A stretch of 64,000 nt of DNA from assembly GCA_030654175.1 (NCBI GenBank), contig JAURXZ010000030.1, positions 62,001 to 126,000 on the forward strand. The letters run 5' to 3'. This DNA comes from Bacteroidia bacterium. GTDB lineage: Bacteria; Bacteroidota; Bacteroidia; 2-12-FULL-35-15. Positions 17,915-29,100 of this stretch are shown here, one piece after another. The position numbers were made by a program, and so were the translations under genes. Below the pieces are notes generated by a model. The model searched no databases. It saw nothing but the letters and a program-made list of their open reading frames with translations, and was not told the DNA's origin. The stretch's first letter is position 1. Each line of letters starts with the position of its first letter.

Positions 17915-20900
17915 ATGAAAAACAACTACGGCTACTCCATCCAAAATATTAATAAAATTATTGCTTGTATTAAGCAGTTTTTTATTGCAATCGTTATAAT
18001 TGCTTCTATCTCTTTAAATAATTCGTTTGGACAGGTTAGTATAATAGCCCCATCGCTAACAGTTACAGGTTGTTCCTTCCCAACCAATTATAGCAATTTA
18101 GGTAATATTGTTATTAGAGAAACTACAATAGGCTCCATTGGTGCATCAGGGAGTGTTGTAACTTTAACTCTTTCAGCACCTACGGGCTTTGAGTTTTCAC
18201 CCGGCACAGGGGCTGTGGGTGCCACTCCTGGTGACATAACTGCTTCTTCAATAATAGTTGTTTCCAATAACTTAACTGTTTCACTTACAGGTGCCACTGC
18301 ATCAAATTTTGATACAATTACAATAAGTAACCTTATGGTAAGAGGAATAAGCGGTGCAACCGGAGCTTCAAATATTACAAGAACAGGTGGAACGGCAACA
18401 ATTGCTGGTGATCCCAATGGCACAGCGCATGCATCTTTAACTTCTGTTTTAAATAATGTAACAGGTGGTTACATTTCTACCCCTCAAACTATTTGTTATA
18501 ATGGTGATCCTGCCCCTTTTACAGAAACGGTTGCCTCAACAGGTCCCGGCACGCTAACCTACGAGTGGAAACATAACACCGATGGTTACTCTGCCACTCT
18601 TTCAACTACCCCAACATATGACATTCCGCCAGGCTTAACTTCTACTACTACTTATAGGCGTATAACTACCTGCACATTTGGCGGTGTTACTTGTACAGCC
18701 AACAGCACCACTGATTTAACAATTACAGTAATGCCTTTAGTAATAGGTGGCACCAATTTAGGTCCACAAACAATTTGTAGTGGATCTGCACCAACGGGAT
18801 TACTTGGAGGTACCGCGACTGGCGGTGACGGCACCTACACGTATTTATGGGAACAATCTACCACAAGTCCAACCACAGGTTTTACTGCCGCAACAAATAC
18901 GAATACAGCTGCTGATTATTACCCGAATTCGCTTACTGATACAACCTGGTATAGAAGAAAAGTAACATCAGCAGGTTGCTCTTCTAATGATACAGCAGCT
19001 ATTGAAATGACGGTAAATCCTATTCCATTATTAACTAGTGTATTGTTTGATACAGCCTGTAGCGGAACTCCATTTAATTACAATCCTACCAGTCAGGTAA
19101 TTGGTGCATCTTTTGCATGGTCAAGAACCGTTGAGACAGGTATTAGTAACGCTGCAGCATCCGGTGCAAACAGCCCTAATGAAACACTTATTAATACAAC
19201 CGCCAGTCCCGCATTTGTTTATTATTTATATACATTATCAGCAAATGGTTGTACAAATGCAACACCTGCCAGTTTAGCCGTTACTGTAAATAACGGTCCC
19301 GAATTAAGCAGTGATACTACACTACTTCCTATTTGCAGCAACACCCTTTTAGGTTATGTTCCAACAAGTTCAACTACAGGTGCCTCTTTTTCATGGACGA
19401 GGGCTGTTGTAGTTGGTATTAGTAATCCTGCCTCATCAGGAAATGATTCTTTATCAGAAACGCTTATAAATACTACTGTAAGTCCTATAGTTGTCACTTA
19501 CATTTATACAACAACCTCAAACGGTTGCAGCAGCAATCAAAACGTTACTGTAACTGTAAATCCTAAACCTTCATTAATTAGCAGTCTAAGCGAAACAATA
19601 TGCAGCGATGTACTTTTCAATTATACCCCAACAAGTTTAACAACCGGTGCAACATTTGCATGGACAAGAGCATCAGTTCCAGGCATTACTAATCCAGTAG
19701 GAAGTGGTACAGATGACCCAAACGAAATCCTTTATGATACAACAACATCTCCTGTTAATGTTAATTATATTTATACCGCTTCAGCTAATGGTTGCGACAG
19801 CGTTGAAACCCTTATTGTTACAGTAAACCCAGCACCAAACATTACCAATGTAACAGAAGACACAATCTGCAGCGGAACAAATCCTAATGTGCCGTTAACC
19901 GCAAATCTGCCAAGCACTTTTGCATGGACAATAGGTGAAAATCCAGGTGGAATTACCGGAGGAAGTGATAGTTCAGGGGCTACGCTCAATCAGATCCTTA
20001 CAAATCCAAGTAATTCAACAGCCTTTAGTTTGCAATACCAAGTCACTGCTACTTCAACTTCAGGAACCTGCTCAGGCAATTCTTTTTCAATATATATAAC
20101 TGTCAATCCATCTCCACTTGCAAGCGCAGGTGGCAATAGTACAATCTGCTCTGATTCATCAGTTATTATCGGAGGCTCCCCCACAGCAACTGCTGGGACC
20201 GGTCCATATACTTATGCCTGGACCCCTGTTTCAGGTATAGATAACGCAGCATTGTCAAACCCTACTGCTAATCCATCAGCCAATACTACTTATTCAGTAA
20301 CTGTAACGGATTCTTTGGGATGTGCCGCTTTAGTAAGCACAATGCTAGTGACGGTTAATCCGGCACCCAATGTAAGCGCAGGTGCCGATACTACTATTTG
20401 CATCGGACAAACTGCTACGCTTTTGGCTAGTGGGGGGGCATCCTATATATGGTCAACCGGTTCTTCAGCAAATGCAATTACTGTAAATCCTTCAGTAAAT
20501 ACAACTTATAATGTTATGGGCACTATGAATGGATGTTCTCATAGTGATACTGTTTTAGTTACCGTTAATACAATACCAGTTGTTAATGGCGGGACTGATA
20601 CTATTATTTGTGCAGGACAAAGTGCAACACTTTCTGCAATTGGTGGCACAACTTATCTTTGGTCAACTGGGGCGACCGCAAATCCAATAATTGAAACTCC
20701 AACCGCTACCGCAACTTATTATGTTACTGGAACTACAAATGGCTGTTCGCAGAGCGATACCGTTCGAGTAACAGTTGATTCTCTGCCAATAATAAATGCA
20801 GGTGCTGACGTTTCTATTTGCACAGGGCAAAGTACAACCCTTATGGCTAGTGGTGGCGCATCTTATGTCTGGTCAACCGGTTCTTCAGCGAATTCTATCT

Positions 20901-22381
20901 CAGTTGCTCCAACCGCAACAAGCACTTATGGTGTTACAGGAACATTAAATGGCTGCTCCAACACGGATTCAGTTTTAGTAACAGTTAATTCTTTACCAAT
21001 TGTAACTATTAGTCCGTCAGCTCCAATTTGCCAAGGACAAAGTGAAACATTAACCGCCAGTGGTGGTGTAATATTCACATGGTCAACTGGGGCTTCAACA
21101 AATTCAATTATAGATACTCCTGTAACAACTACCACATATACCGTTACGGTAACGGACGGAAACAATTGTTCCAACATGGCAGCAGCAACTATTACTGTTA
21201 ACCCTACCCCATTAGCAAATGCTGGCCTTGATCACACCATCTGTATTGGTGATACCGCAACCCTTGCCGGATCAGGAGGAATGACCTATCTGTGGACAGA
21301 TGGAGGCAATTCTTTTAATACGCCAACCATATTGGTAAACCCTATTACATCAACGCAATATAATTTAACTGTAACTGACAATTTAGGTTGTACAGCATCT
21401 GATACAGCATTGGTATCTGTTACACCAAGTAAAGATATTTTTGGCCATGCAAGTTATTCCGGAGGTCCTGTTACAAATGGTATGGCTGTTTTATATAAAT
21501 ATGAACAATCTCAAACTCGCTTTGATTCTGTTCAATATGTACCACTTAGCCCCTCAACCGGTGACTATTTTTTTACCAACGTCAATTATGGGCAATATTT
21601 GGTTAAAGTATTTGCAGATTCAACAAGCTACCCAACACTAATAAACACTTATTATGGCGATGAATTTTTGTGGGATGGCGACTCTGTTCGTGTCATTAAC
21701 CATTCATGTAATGTAAACACTACACTTGACAGTGTTAGCATGGTGGAATTAACAGGTACCGGAGGTGGTATTGGATTAATAATCGGAAAAATTATAGAAG
21801 GAGCTAGTTTTGGCAGAGTTGATGGGGATCCTATTCCAGGGGTAGATGTTAAACTTGGTAAAAACCCTGGCGGTTCTGTTGTAGCAACAACAAACACCGA
21901 TTCAAGCGGCCACTTTACTTTTTCTGGAGTGGCTGATGGTAATTATACCATTTACGTGGATATTCCAGGGCTAGGAAGAGATTCATCTTATACTTTTACA
22001 GTAGATTCAACCAATAACCAGTTTTTGAACCAAAATTATATCGCGGATTCTAATAGTGTATTTATGAATCCGACTTCAACCGTTGGAATCATAAATCATG
22101 CAAATGCTGTTGAAAATAAATTTAGTGTTTATCCAAATCCTGTAAAAGGAAATACAACCATTGAATATAGTATTCCACAGATGATGGATTCAAAAACAAC
22201 ACTCGAGGTAACGACAGTTCTTGGGGTAAAAATCAACACCCTTGTTAATGCCATTCAATTGGCTGGCACTTACAAATATAATTTTAACCCGCAAAATTAT
22301 CACTTAAATTCCGGTTTGTACTTTATTACACTTACCATCAATGGGAAAGCGAATACAAAACGAATTGTTGTGATTGAGTAA
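17915..22381 (+). CDS. Secreted multi-Ig-like protein with T9SS type A sorting domain
   Basis: The product is 1488 residues from ATG 17915 (an in-frame ATG at 17867 would put extra residues before the signal peptide). A signal peptide ends near NNSFGQ. After an unassigned N-terminal region come PKD-like modules with paired Cys, then six Ig-like repeats of about 70-80 residues with the pattern ICxGQ..LxASGG..YxWSTG. A carboxypeptidase-regulatory-like domain (GDPIPGVDVKLGKNPGG) and a type A T9SS domain (VYPNPVKGNTTIEY ... KRIVVIE) follow. It is likely a surface adhesin or matrix protein. Its C-terminal ~460 residues are a near-copy of the next gene's. Confidence 0.88.
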   Translation: MKNNYGYSIQNINKIIACIKQFFIAIVIIASISLNNSFGQVSIIAPSLTVTGCSFPTNYSNLGNIVIRETTIGSIGASGSVVTLTLSAPTGFEFSPGTGAVGATPGDITASSIIVVSNNLTVSLTGATASNFDTITISNLMVRGISGATGASNITRTGGTATIAGDPNGTAHASLTSVLNNVTGGYISTPQTICYNGDPAPFTETVASTGPGTLTYEWKHNTDGYSATLSTTPTYDIPPGLTSTTTYRRITTCTFGGVTCTANSTTDLTITVMPLVIGGTNLGPQTICSGSAPTGLLGGTATGGDGTYTYLWEQSTTSPTTGFTAATNTNTAADYYPNSLTDTTWYRRKVTSAGCSSNDTAAIEMTVNPIPLLTSVLFDTACSGTPFNYNPTSQVIGASFAWSRTVETGISNAAASGANSPNETLINTTASPAFVYYLYTLSANGCTNATPASLAVTVNNGPELSSDTTLLPICSNTLLGYVPTSSTTGASFSWTRAVVVGISNPASSGNDSLSETLINTTVSPIVVTYIYTTTSNGCSSNQNVTVTVNPKPSLISSLSETICSDVLFNYTPTSLTTGATFAWTRASVPGITNPVGSGTDDPNEILYDTTTSPVNVNYIYTASANGCDSVETLIVTVNPAPNITNVTEDTICSGTNPNVPLTANLPSTFAWTIGENPGGITGGSDSSGATLNQILTNPSNSTAFSLQYQVTATSTSGTCSGNSFSIYITVNPSPLASAGGNSTICSDSSVIIGGSPTATAGTGPYTYAWTPVSGIDNAALSNPTANPSANTTYSVTVTDSLGCAALVSTMLVTVNPAPNVSAGADTTICIGQTATLLASGGASYIWSTGSSANAITVNPSVNTTYNVMGTMNGCSHSDTVLVTVNTIPVVNGGTDTIICAGQSATLSAIGGTTYLWSTGATANPIIETPTATATYYVTGTTNGCSQSDTVRVTVDSLPIINAGADVSICTGQSTTLMASGGASYVWSTGSSANSISVAPTATSTYGVTGTLNGCSNTDSVLVTVNSLPIVTISPSAPICQGQSETLTASGGVIFTWSTGASTNSIIDTPVTTTTYTVTVTDGNNCSNMAAATITVNPTPLANAGLDHTICIGDTATLAGSGGMTYLWTDGGNSFNTPTILVNPITSTQYNLTVTDNLGCTASDTALVSVTPSKDIFGHASYSGGPVTNGMAVLYKYEQSQTRFDSVQYVPLSPSTGDYFFTNVNYGQYLVKVFADSTSYPTLINTYYGDEFLWDGDSVRVINHSCNVNTTLDSVSMVELTGTGGGIGLIIGKIIEGASFGRVDGDPIPGVDVKLGKNPGGSVVATTNTDSSGHFTFSGVADGNYTIYVDIPGLGRDSSYTFTVDSTNNQFLNQNYIADSNSVFMNPTSTVGIINHANAVENKFSVYPNPVKGNTTIEYSIPQMMDSKTTLEVTTVLGVKINTLVNAIQLAGTYKYNFNPQNYHLNSGLYFITLTINGKANTKRIVVIE
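20990..22381 (+). repeat. Segmental duplication, copy 1 (3' end of first Ig-like gene)
   Basis: This ~1.39-kb stretch is closely similar at DNA level to 24608-26005, covering the last two Ig-like modules, the regulatory-like domain and the T9SS domain. Long identical runs occur in the regulatory-like region around 21770-21990. Confidence 0.85.
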
Positions 22382-22396
22382 ATAATCTGATACAAC

Positions 22397-22432
22397 TAAA
22401 CGCTGCCAGGGATTGAACCTTTGCAGCGTTTA
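22397..22432 (+). terminator. Hairpin after the first Ig-like gene
   Basis: taaacgctgc (22397-22406) pairs exactly with gcagcgttta (22423-22432). Only a weak T tract follows, so termination efficiency is uncertain. Confidence 0.55.
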
Positions 22433-22534
22433 TGTTTAAACGCGAATTCGATAATTTAATTAAAAAAAGTTTAAATCAGTTTTTGATAAAAACTTTTTCT
22501 GAAATTCAGAATAAAAAATTCTAAACTAAAAAAC

Positions 22535-25500
22535 ATGTATAAAAAACTTTTACTTACAAACCTTGCCTGCTTTCTGTGGTTTTCTTCGTTTAGCCAATGG
22601 ACCTCACTGACCAGTGGAACCGCAAATGCATTTACTTCGGTTTACTTTATAGATTCCAGCAACGGATTTGCTGTTGATGGTGATGCCGGAGGTATCTATA
22701 AAACTTCTGATGGAGGCACTACCTGGACCCTACAAGCTACGGCAAGCTATCCTTTATTTTCTGTTTCCTTTGGAGGTGCAAATAAAGGCTGTGCAGTTGG
22801 TGCAAACGGAACCGTTATGACCACAGTAGATGCAGGAACTACATGGTCGCCAGGTAGCAGTGGACAAGGGAATGGTTTACGTTCTGTTTTTTTCGTTGGT
22901 ATTGATTCAGCATATGCTGTAGGAGATAATGGCACAATTTTAAAATCTTTAAATAGCGGTATGATGTGGTCACAAAAAATCAGTGGCACAATCTCCAATC
23001 TAAAATCTGTTTATTTTACAGATGGTATAACGGGTTACGCGGTGGGTTTAACAGGTACAATCCTTAAAACTATTAATGCAGGTGTTACTTGGACAACACA
23101 AACCAGCGGTACTATTGAAGATTTACTTTCTGTTAATTTTACTGATGTTAATACAGGTTATGCATCAGGGAGCAATGGTACTATCATTAAAACAACTAAT
23201 GCTGGTTTAGCATGGGCCCCATTAAGCAGCGGCACTTCAAATATTTTAAATTCAATTCGTTTTGTTAATGCAAGTACTGGCTATGCTGTTGGTGCTGTTC
23301 AAACTATTCTTAAAACAAACGATGCAGGTGCTACCTGGTACACACAAATTCCAATTACCAGCGAAAATTTATATTCTGTATATTTTATTGATGCTAATAC
23401 AGGTTATACAGCCGGGGCATTCGGAAAGATCCTAAAAACAATTAACGGTGGCTGCACCACACCAATTTTAAGTGTAAGCGGGGTAACCACAATTTGTGTA
23501 GGAAATAACACTAATTTATCCGCGATCGGTGCTTCAGCTTATGTATGGAACCCGAGCACTGGTTTAGATTGTTCTACTTGTCCCAATGTAATTGCAAACC
23601 CGGCATCTAATACTACCTATTCTATTACCGGAACAAGCACAGAAGGTTGTATTAATGTTACAGCTGTTTCGATAACGGTTAATTCTTTAAATGGGGGTAA
23701 CATTTCGCTTCCACCACCAATTTGTGTTGGTGGTGACCCTGCCGCTTTTACAGAAACTAACATTGCAACAGGCTTAGGTGTGACCACTTACGATTGGAAA
23801 AGCAACACAGATGGATATGTTTCAACATTAGCAACCACCTTACTGTACGATGTTCCACCAGGTTTAACTTCCAGTACTATTTATAGACGAATAGCTACCT
23901 TTACTTTAAATGGGGTATCTTGTACTGCTAACAGCAATGATATTACTGTAATTGTAAATCCCTTGCCTCTTGCCGATGCTGGAACAGACGTACCACTTTG
24001 TTTGGGTGATGCTGCCACGCTCACTGCAAGTGGCGGGACTTCCTATACCTGGTACAATGGAGGTTCTTCCATATCCTCAGCAATATCTCTAATGGTTAAT
24101 CCAACAACTACTACTGCATATAGAGTTGATGTCACAAATTCTTTTGGCTGTTCAAAATTGGATACGGTAATTGTAAATGTGAACACTTTACCAACTATAA
24201 GTGCTGGACCGCCTCAATCTATTTGCTTAGGAGAAAGCGCAATACTTACAGCTAGTGGTATTGGTGCAACTTATGTATGGTCAACCGGTTCTACAGCAAT
24301 TTCAATAACTGAAACTCCGGTAGCTACAACTATATATTTTGTTACTGGTACAGACGGGAATAATTGTTCTGCTAACGACACCGTGCAGGTTACAGTTAAT
24401 TCGTTACCTATTATCGCAGCAGGGGCAGATGTTTCTGTTTGCGCTGGACAAAGCACCACACTTCTTGCCAGTGGTGGTGGTGTAACTTATCTATGGTCGA
24501 CCGGTGCTATAACAAATTCAATAATTGAAACGCCTTCAGCAACTACCTCCTATTTTGTTACAGGAACAGATGGAAATAATTGTACTCAGAATGATACTGT
24601 TCAGGTAACGGTTAATTCTTTACCAATTGTAACAATTAGTTTATCGGTCCCAATTTGCGAAGGGCAAAGCGAAACATTAACGGCCAGTGGTGGTGCAATA
24701 TTCGCATGGTCAACTGGTGCTTCAACAAATTCAATAACAGAAACTCCGGCAATAACTACCACTTATACCGTTACGGTAACAGACATAAACAATTGTTCCG
24801 ACAATGGAACTGCAACAATTATTGTTAACCCTTTACCAATCGCGAATGCAGGAGCCGATCAGACCATCTGTATTGGTGATACAGCAGCCCTTGCCGGAGC
24901 AGGAGGTATTTCATATGTTTGGACGGATGGAGGTACATCTTTTAATACACCTACTGTTTTGGTAAACCCTATTGCATCAACGCAATATACTTTAACGGTT
25001 ACTGACAATTCAGGATGTATGGCATCAGATATGGCAATGATATATGTTACCCCTAGTAAAGCCATATCCGGGAATGTGCATTATTCAGGAGGCCCTGTCA
25101 CAAGCGGAACAGCTGTTTTATATAAATATGAACAATTTCAAACACGTTTTGATTCCATCCAGATAAAACCTCTTGATTTATCAGGAAATTATCTATTTGA
25201 TAGCATCAACCAAGGACAATATTTAGTTAAAATATTTGCAGATTCAGCAAGCTACCCATCACTAATAAACACTTATTATGGTGATGATTTTTTGTGGAAT
25301 GGCGACTCAGTTCATGTTATTAATCATTCTTGTAATTTAAACACTACCCTTGATAGTGTCACCATGGTGGAGTTAACTGGTACCGGAGGTGGTATGGGAT
25401 TAATAATCGGAAAAATTATAGAAGGAATTAGTTTTGGCAGGCAAGACGGTGATCCAATTCCGGGAGTGGATGTTAAGCTTGGTAAAAACCCTGGCGGTTC

Positions 25501-26005
25501 CATTGCAGCAACTGCTAACACCGATTCAAGCGGCCACTTTACTTTTTCTGGAGTAGCCGATGGTAATTACACCATTTATGTGGATATTCCCGGACTTGGA
25601 AGAGATTCATCGTATACTTTTACTGTGGATTCTATCAATAACCAGTTTTTGAATCAGAATTATATTGCGGATTCGAATATCGTTTATATTAATCCGACCT
25701 CAACCGTTGGAATCAGCAATCCTGCAACTATTTTTGAAAATAAATTCAGTGTCTATCCGAATCCTGTAAAAGGAAATACAACAATTGAATATACGATCCA
25801 CCAAATGACGGACTCGAAAACTACACTAGAGGTAACCACTCTTCTGGGAGTAAAAATCAGTTCGCTCGTAAATGCAAATCAACAGGCAGGTACATATAAA
25901 TATAACTTTAACCCGCAAAACTATCAATTGGATTTCGGAGTATACTTTGTTACACTTACCATTAATGGGAAAACTACAACAAAACGAATTATTGTGATTG
26001 AATAA
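22535..26005 (+). CDS. Secreted YCF48/BNR-repeat and Ig-like protein with T9SS type A domain
   Basis: A 1156-residue precursor. A signal peptide (to about residue 20, SSFS) is followed by about seven ~42-residue YCF48/BNR-type repeats (residues ~20-310) with the pattern (I/V)x-KT-x-DGGxTW and a GYAVG strand, predicting a beta-propeller. Then come about five Ig-like Cys-containing modules (residues ~480-850), a carboxypeptidase-regulatory-like domain and a type A T9SS domain (VYPNPVKGNTTIEY ... KRIIVIE). It is probably surface-displayed. The C-terminal 460 residues duplicate the preceding gene, while the N-terminal propeller is unique, so domain swapping created the pair. Confidence 0.88.
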   Translation: MYKKLLLTNLACFLWFSSFSQWTSLTSGTANAFTSVYFIDSSNGFAVDGDAGGIYKTSDGGTTWTLQATASYPLFSVSFGGANKGCAVGANGTVMTTVDAGTTWSPGSSGQGNGLRSVFFVGIDSAYAVGDNGTILKSLNSGMMWSQKISGTISNLKSVYFTDGITGYAVGLTGTILKTINAGVTWTTQTSGTIEDLLSVNFTDVNTGYASGSNGTIIKTTNAGLAWAPLSSGTSNILNSIRFVNASTGYAVGAVQTILKTNDAGATWYTQIPITSENLYSVYFIDANTGYTAGAFGKILKTINGGCTTPILSVSGVTTICVGNNTNLSAIGASAYVWNPSTGLDCSTCPNVIANPASNTTYSITGTSTEGCINVTAVSITVNSLNGGNISLPPPICVGGDPAAFTETNIATGLGVTTYDWKSNTDGYVSTLATTLLYDVPPGLTSSTIYRRIATFTLNGVSCTANSNDITVIVNPLPLADAGTDVPLCLGDAATLTASGGTSYTWYNGGSSISSAISLMVNPTTTTAYRVDVTNSFGCSKLDTVIVNVNTLPTISAGPPQSICLGESAILTASGIGATYVWSTGSTAISITETPVATTIYFVTGTDGNNCSANDTVQVTVNSLPIIAAGADVSVCAGQSTTLLASGGGVTYLWSTGAITNSIIETPSATTSYFVTGTDGNNCTQNDTVQVTVNSLPIVTISLSVPICEGQSETLTASGGAIFAWSTGASTNSITETPAITTTYTVTVTDINNCSDNGTATIIVNPLPIANAGADQTICIGDTAALAGAGGISYVWTDGGTSFNTPTVLVNPIASTQYTLTVTDNSGCMASDMAMIYVTPSKAISGNVHYSGGPVTSGTAVLYKYEQFQTRFDSIQIKPLDLSGNYLFDSINQGQYLVKIFADSASYPSLINTYYGDDFLWNGDSVHVINHSCNLNTTLDSVTMVELTGTGGGMGLIIGKIIEGISFGRQDGDPIPGVDVKLGKNPGGSIAATANTDSSGHFTFSGVADGNYTIYVDIPGLGRDSSYTFTVDSINNQFLNQNYIADSNIVYINPTSTVGISNPATIFENKFSVYPNPVKGNTTIEYTIHQMTDSKTTLEVTTLLGVKISSLVNANQQAGTYKYNFNPQNYQLDFGVYFVTLTINGKTTTKRIIVIE
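24608..26005 (+). repeat. Segmental duplication, copy 2 (3' end of BNR/Ig-like gene)
   Basis: Counterpart of 20990-22381. The two copies keep the same length within a few codons and share long identical runs. Confidence 0.85.
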
Positions 26006-26018
26006 GTTTTTATTATTA

Positions 26019-26076
26019 ATGTGCTGATGTGCTAATTTGGAAATGAAAATTTCATTTCCAAATTAGCACATTTTTT
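26019..26076 (+). terminator. Strong hairpin terminator built from gtgctgat-type words
   Basis: 26028-26048 and 26050-26070 form a perfect 21-bp inverted repeat followed by six T residues. The arms consist of the gtgcta/attagcac words seen at 34187-34290 and 58064-58134, so a dispersed repeat here serves as the terminator of the T9SS gene. Confidence 0.75.
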
Positions 26077-26109
26077 ATTATTTTTACTAAAACTTAAGCT
26101 ATCCTAAGA

Positions 26110-29100
26110 TTGAATAAATTTAAAATAATATTCCTAAGTATACTTCTCCTTTCGAGCATATTTGATTCTTTTGCTCAAAATTATAATTTCCGCAATTTTA
26201 CAGTTGAAGATGGATTGGCCCAATCACAAATATTATCCATGTGTCAGGATAAAAATGGAAATATTTGGTTTGGAACAAACCGAGGTGGCATCAGCATTTA
26301 TGATGGAAATAAATTTACCACCTTCAATGAGAATGATAGTTTAATAAATAATGTAGTCTATTCTATCACTGAACTTAATAACGGAACGCTCCTTTTTGGA
26401 ACAAATGGAGGCTTAAGTATGTTATCTGGAAAAAACATTACAAACTTTACCGATAAAAATGGTTTACCACATAATCGCGTATTTAAAACTATTCAGGATA
26501 AAAATGGCACCGTTTGGATAGGCACAGCCAAAGGTCTTTGTCAATTATCAGGGAATAAAATAATACCATTTATCGAGGATACCTTGCTTAATAAAGCCAA
26601 TATTTTTACTATGTATTCAGATAAAGGAAACAACATATGGTTCGGAACAATGGAGTATGGGCTTATAAAATATAATCTAAAAACGAAAAAAATCAATTAT
26701 TTTAATGCATCAAACGGATTGAATGACAACTTCATTTGGACCATTAATGAGGATCTTCAAGGCAATATCTATGTTGGAACTAATCCAGGAATAAGTAGAA
26801 TTAGTCCTTTAGGAATTATTGAAAAAATTAATATTAAAGGAGCAGAAAATATTGGCTTTAGAAATATTATTGCTGACCATGAAAACAATTTATGGTTTGC
26901 AACACCAAAAGGCGTTTACAAATATGATCACCATACCTACAAATTTTATAACGAAAAAAACGGATTGTCAGGCAATAGCGTTTACTGTGCCTTAGAAGAT
27001 AGGGAAGGAAATATGTGGTTTGGAATACACGGAATTGGGGTTTCAAAATTTAGTGGTGAAGCTTTTACTTCCTATAGCACAAAAGACAGCTTGCCAGGAG
27101 ACTATATTACATCTTTATTTCAGGATTCTAAAAAAAATATGTGGATGGGTGTTAAAGGTTTTGGTGTCTGCAAAATGAAAAGCAATAAAATAACAAATTA
27201 TAAATTGGATCCCAAAAATTTAGAAAACTCAATTGTTGATAATGAAATACAAGCTATTTGCGAAGATAATAATGGCAATATGTATTTTGGGGGGCTTTAT
27301 AAGGGAATGAGCATATTTAATGGAACTTCATTTCAAAATTTTGATGATTCAGATGGATTACCCGGCAGTAATATATTTGCGATTACTAAAGATCATAATG
27401 GTACGATTTGGATTGGAACAGAAAAGGGATTATGTTTTTTAAAAGATGGCAAAATCGAAATAATTGAGGCCATAAAAAAAATAAAAACAGAAAGCGGCAG
27501 CTTACCAATCTATTCCATTTTTGAAGATAGCAATCGAAACCTTTGGCTGGCAACGGAAAATGGTGTATTAAAATACGATCGAAAAAGCGTTGTAAAGTAT
27601 AGTAAGCTTAATGGTTTTACAGATAACAGAGTAATCTCAATTGTGCAGGACACAAAGGGGAATATATGGTTTGGCACAAATGATGGAGTATTCCGTTATG
27701 ATAACTCTGATTTCAAAAAAATTGACCAAAATAACGGTCTGGCTTCAAACGTTGTGTATTTTATTGAGTTTGACATGGCGAATAATTTATGGGTAGCTAC
27801 CACAAAAGGCATTGACAGAATTAATCTTTCCATTTATAATTCAAGCAACAAAATAGAAATACGCCATTTTGATAAAGACGATGGCTTAAAAGGTATGGAG
27901 TACAATGGGAATGCTAAATTTAAAGATAGCGATGGTAATTTATGGTTTGGAACAATTAAAGGGGTTACGGTTTACAATCCGCACTTTGCAAAAGTTAATA
28001 GAAAAGAAGCATTAACTAGAATTACGGGAATACGTTTATTTTTTGAGAATGCAGAAAAGGAGTTAAGCCAATACTCAAGCGGCCTAGACAGCCTTGCATT
28101 CTTGCCAAAAAATTTAGTTTTGCCGTATACTAAAAATCACATCACATTTGATTTTATCGGAGTTTGTATCACTGACCCTAACAAAGTAAAATATCAATTC
28201 AAATTGGAGGGTATTGATAATGATTGGTTCCCGCCTTCGTCAAAAACCGAAGCTACTTATTCATCATTACCACCTGGTGAATATACTTTCCATTTAAAAG
28301 CAATGAATAATGATGGTTTATGGAACAAAAAAGACGTAACCTATACATTTAGCATTCTCCCTCCCTGGTATCAAACCTGGCGGTTCAGAACGCTTTCTGG
28401 ATTTTTAATTATTGGTTCGGTTGTTGGCTTTTTTTATTACAGAACAGCCACTTTACGCAAACGTCAAAAACAATTGGAACAAACTGTTTTGGAAAGAACC
28501 GCTGAAGTTGTTTTACAAAAAGATGAAGCGGAAAAACAAAAAGATATAGCAGATAGCCAGCGTGTGATATCTGAGGAATTAAGAGAAATTTCAGAACAAC
28601 AAAAACACATTGTAGAAAAAAAGCAAAAAGAAATAGTAGATTCTATTACCTATGCAAAACGGATACAAACTGCTTTGCTTACCAGTGATGAGTATATAAA
28701 AAGTAATTTGCCGGCCGATCATTTTATTTTGTTTAAGCCAAAAGATATTGTAAGTGGTGATTTTTACTGGGCATTAAGCATTGCTCGTATACCAGGCTGG
28801 GATTTAGGTACCAACACAATAAAATTGTCTAATTCCAGAATTCCGAAAAACACTTTTTATATAGTAACAGCAGATTGTACGGGTCATGGCGTACCCGGGG
28901 CCTTTATGAGTATGCTCAATATCTCATTCCTGAACGAAAATATTGTAGATCATGGTATACGCCTGCCACATGATGTGCTTAATGCACAGCGGAAAGATAT
29001 TATAGAAGCTCTAAATCCTATTGGAAGTACTGAAGAATCCAAAGATGGAATGGATTGTGTCCTTTGCGTTTACGATTTTGATAAGATGCTTTTGCATTTT

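Noticed and set aside
17668-17925. Minus-strand frame before the first Ig-like gene
   Set aside because: It crosses a dispersed repeat and the leader of the T9SS gene; no family.
8323-26005. Large T9SS genes as a toxin or prophage-tail system
   Set aside because: Domains are PKD, Ig-like, YCF48 and sorting modules only; no toxin, tail or baseplate feature is visible.
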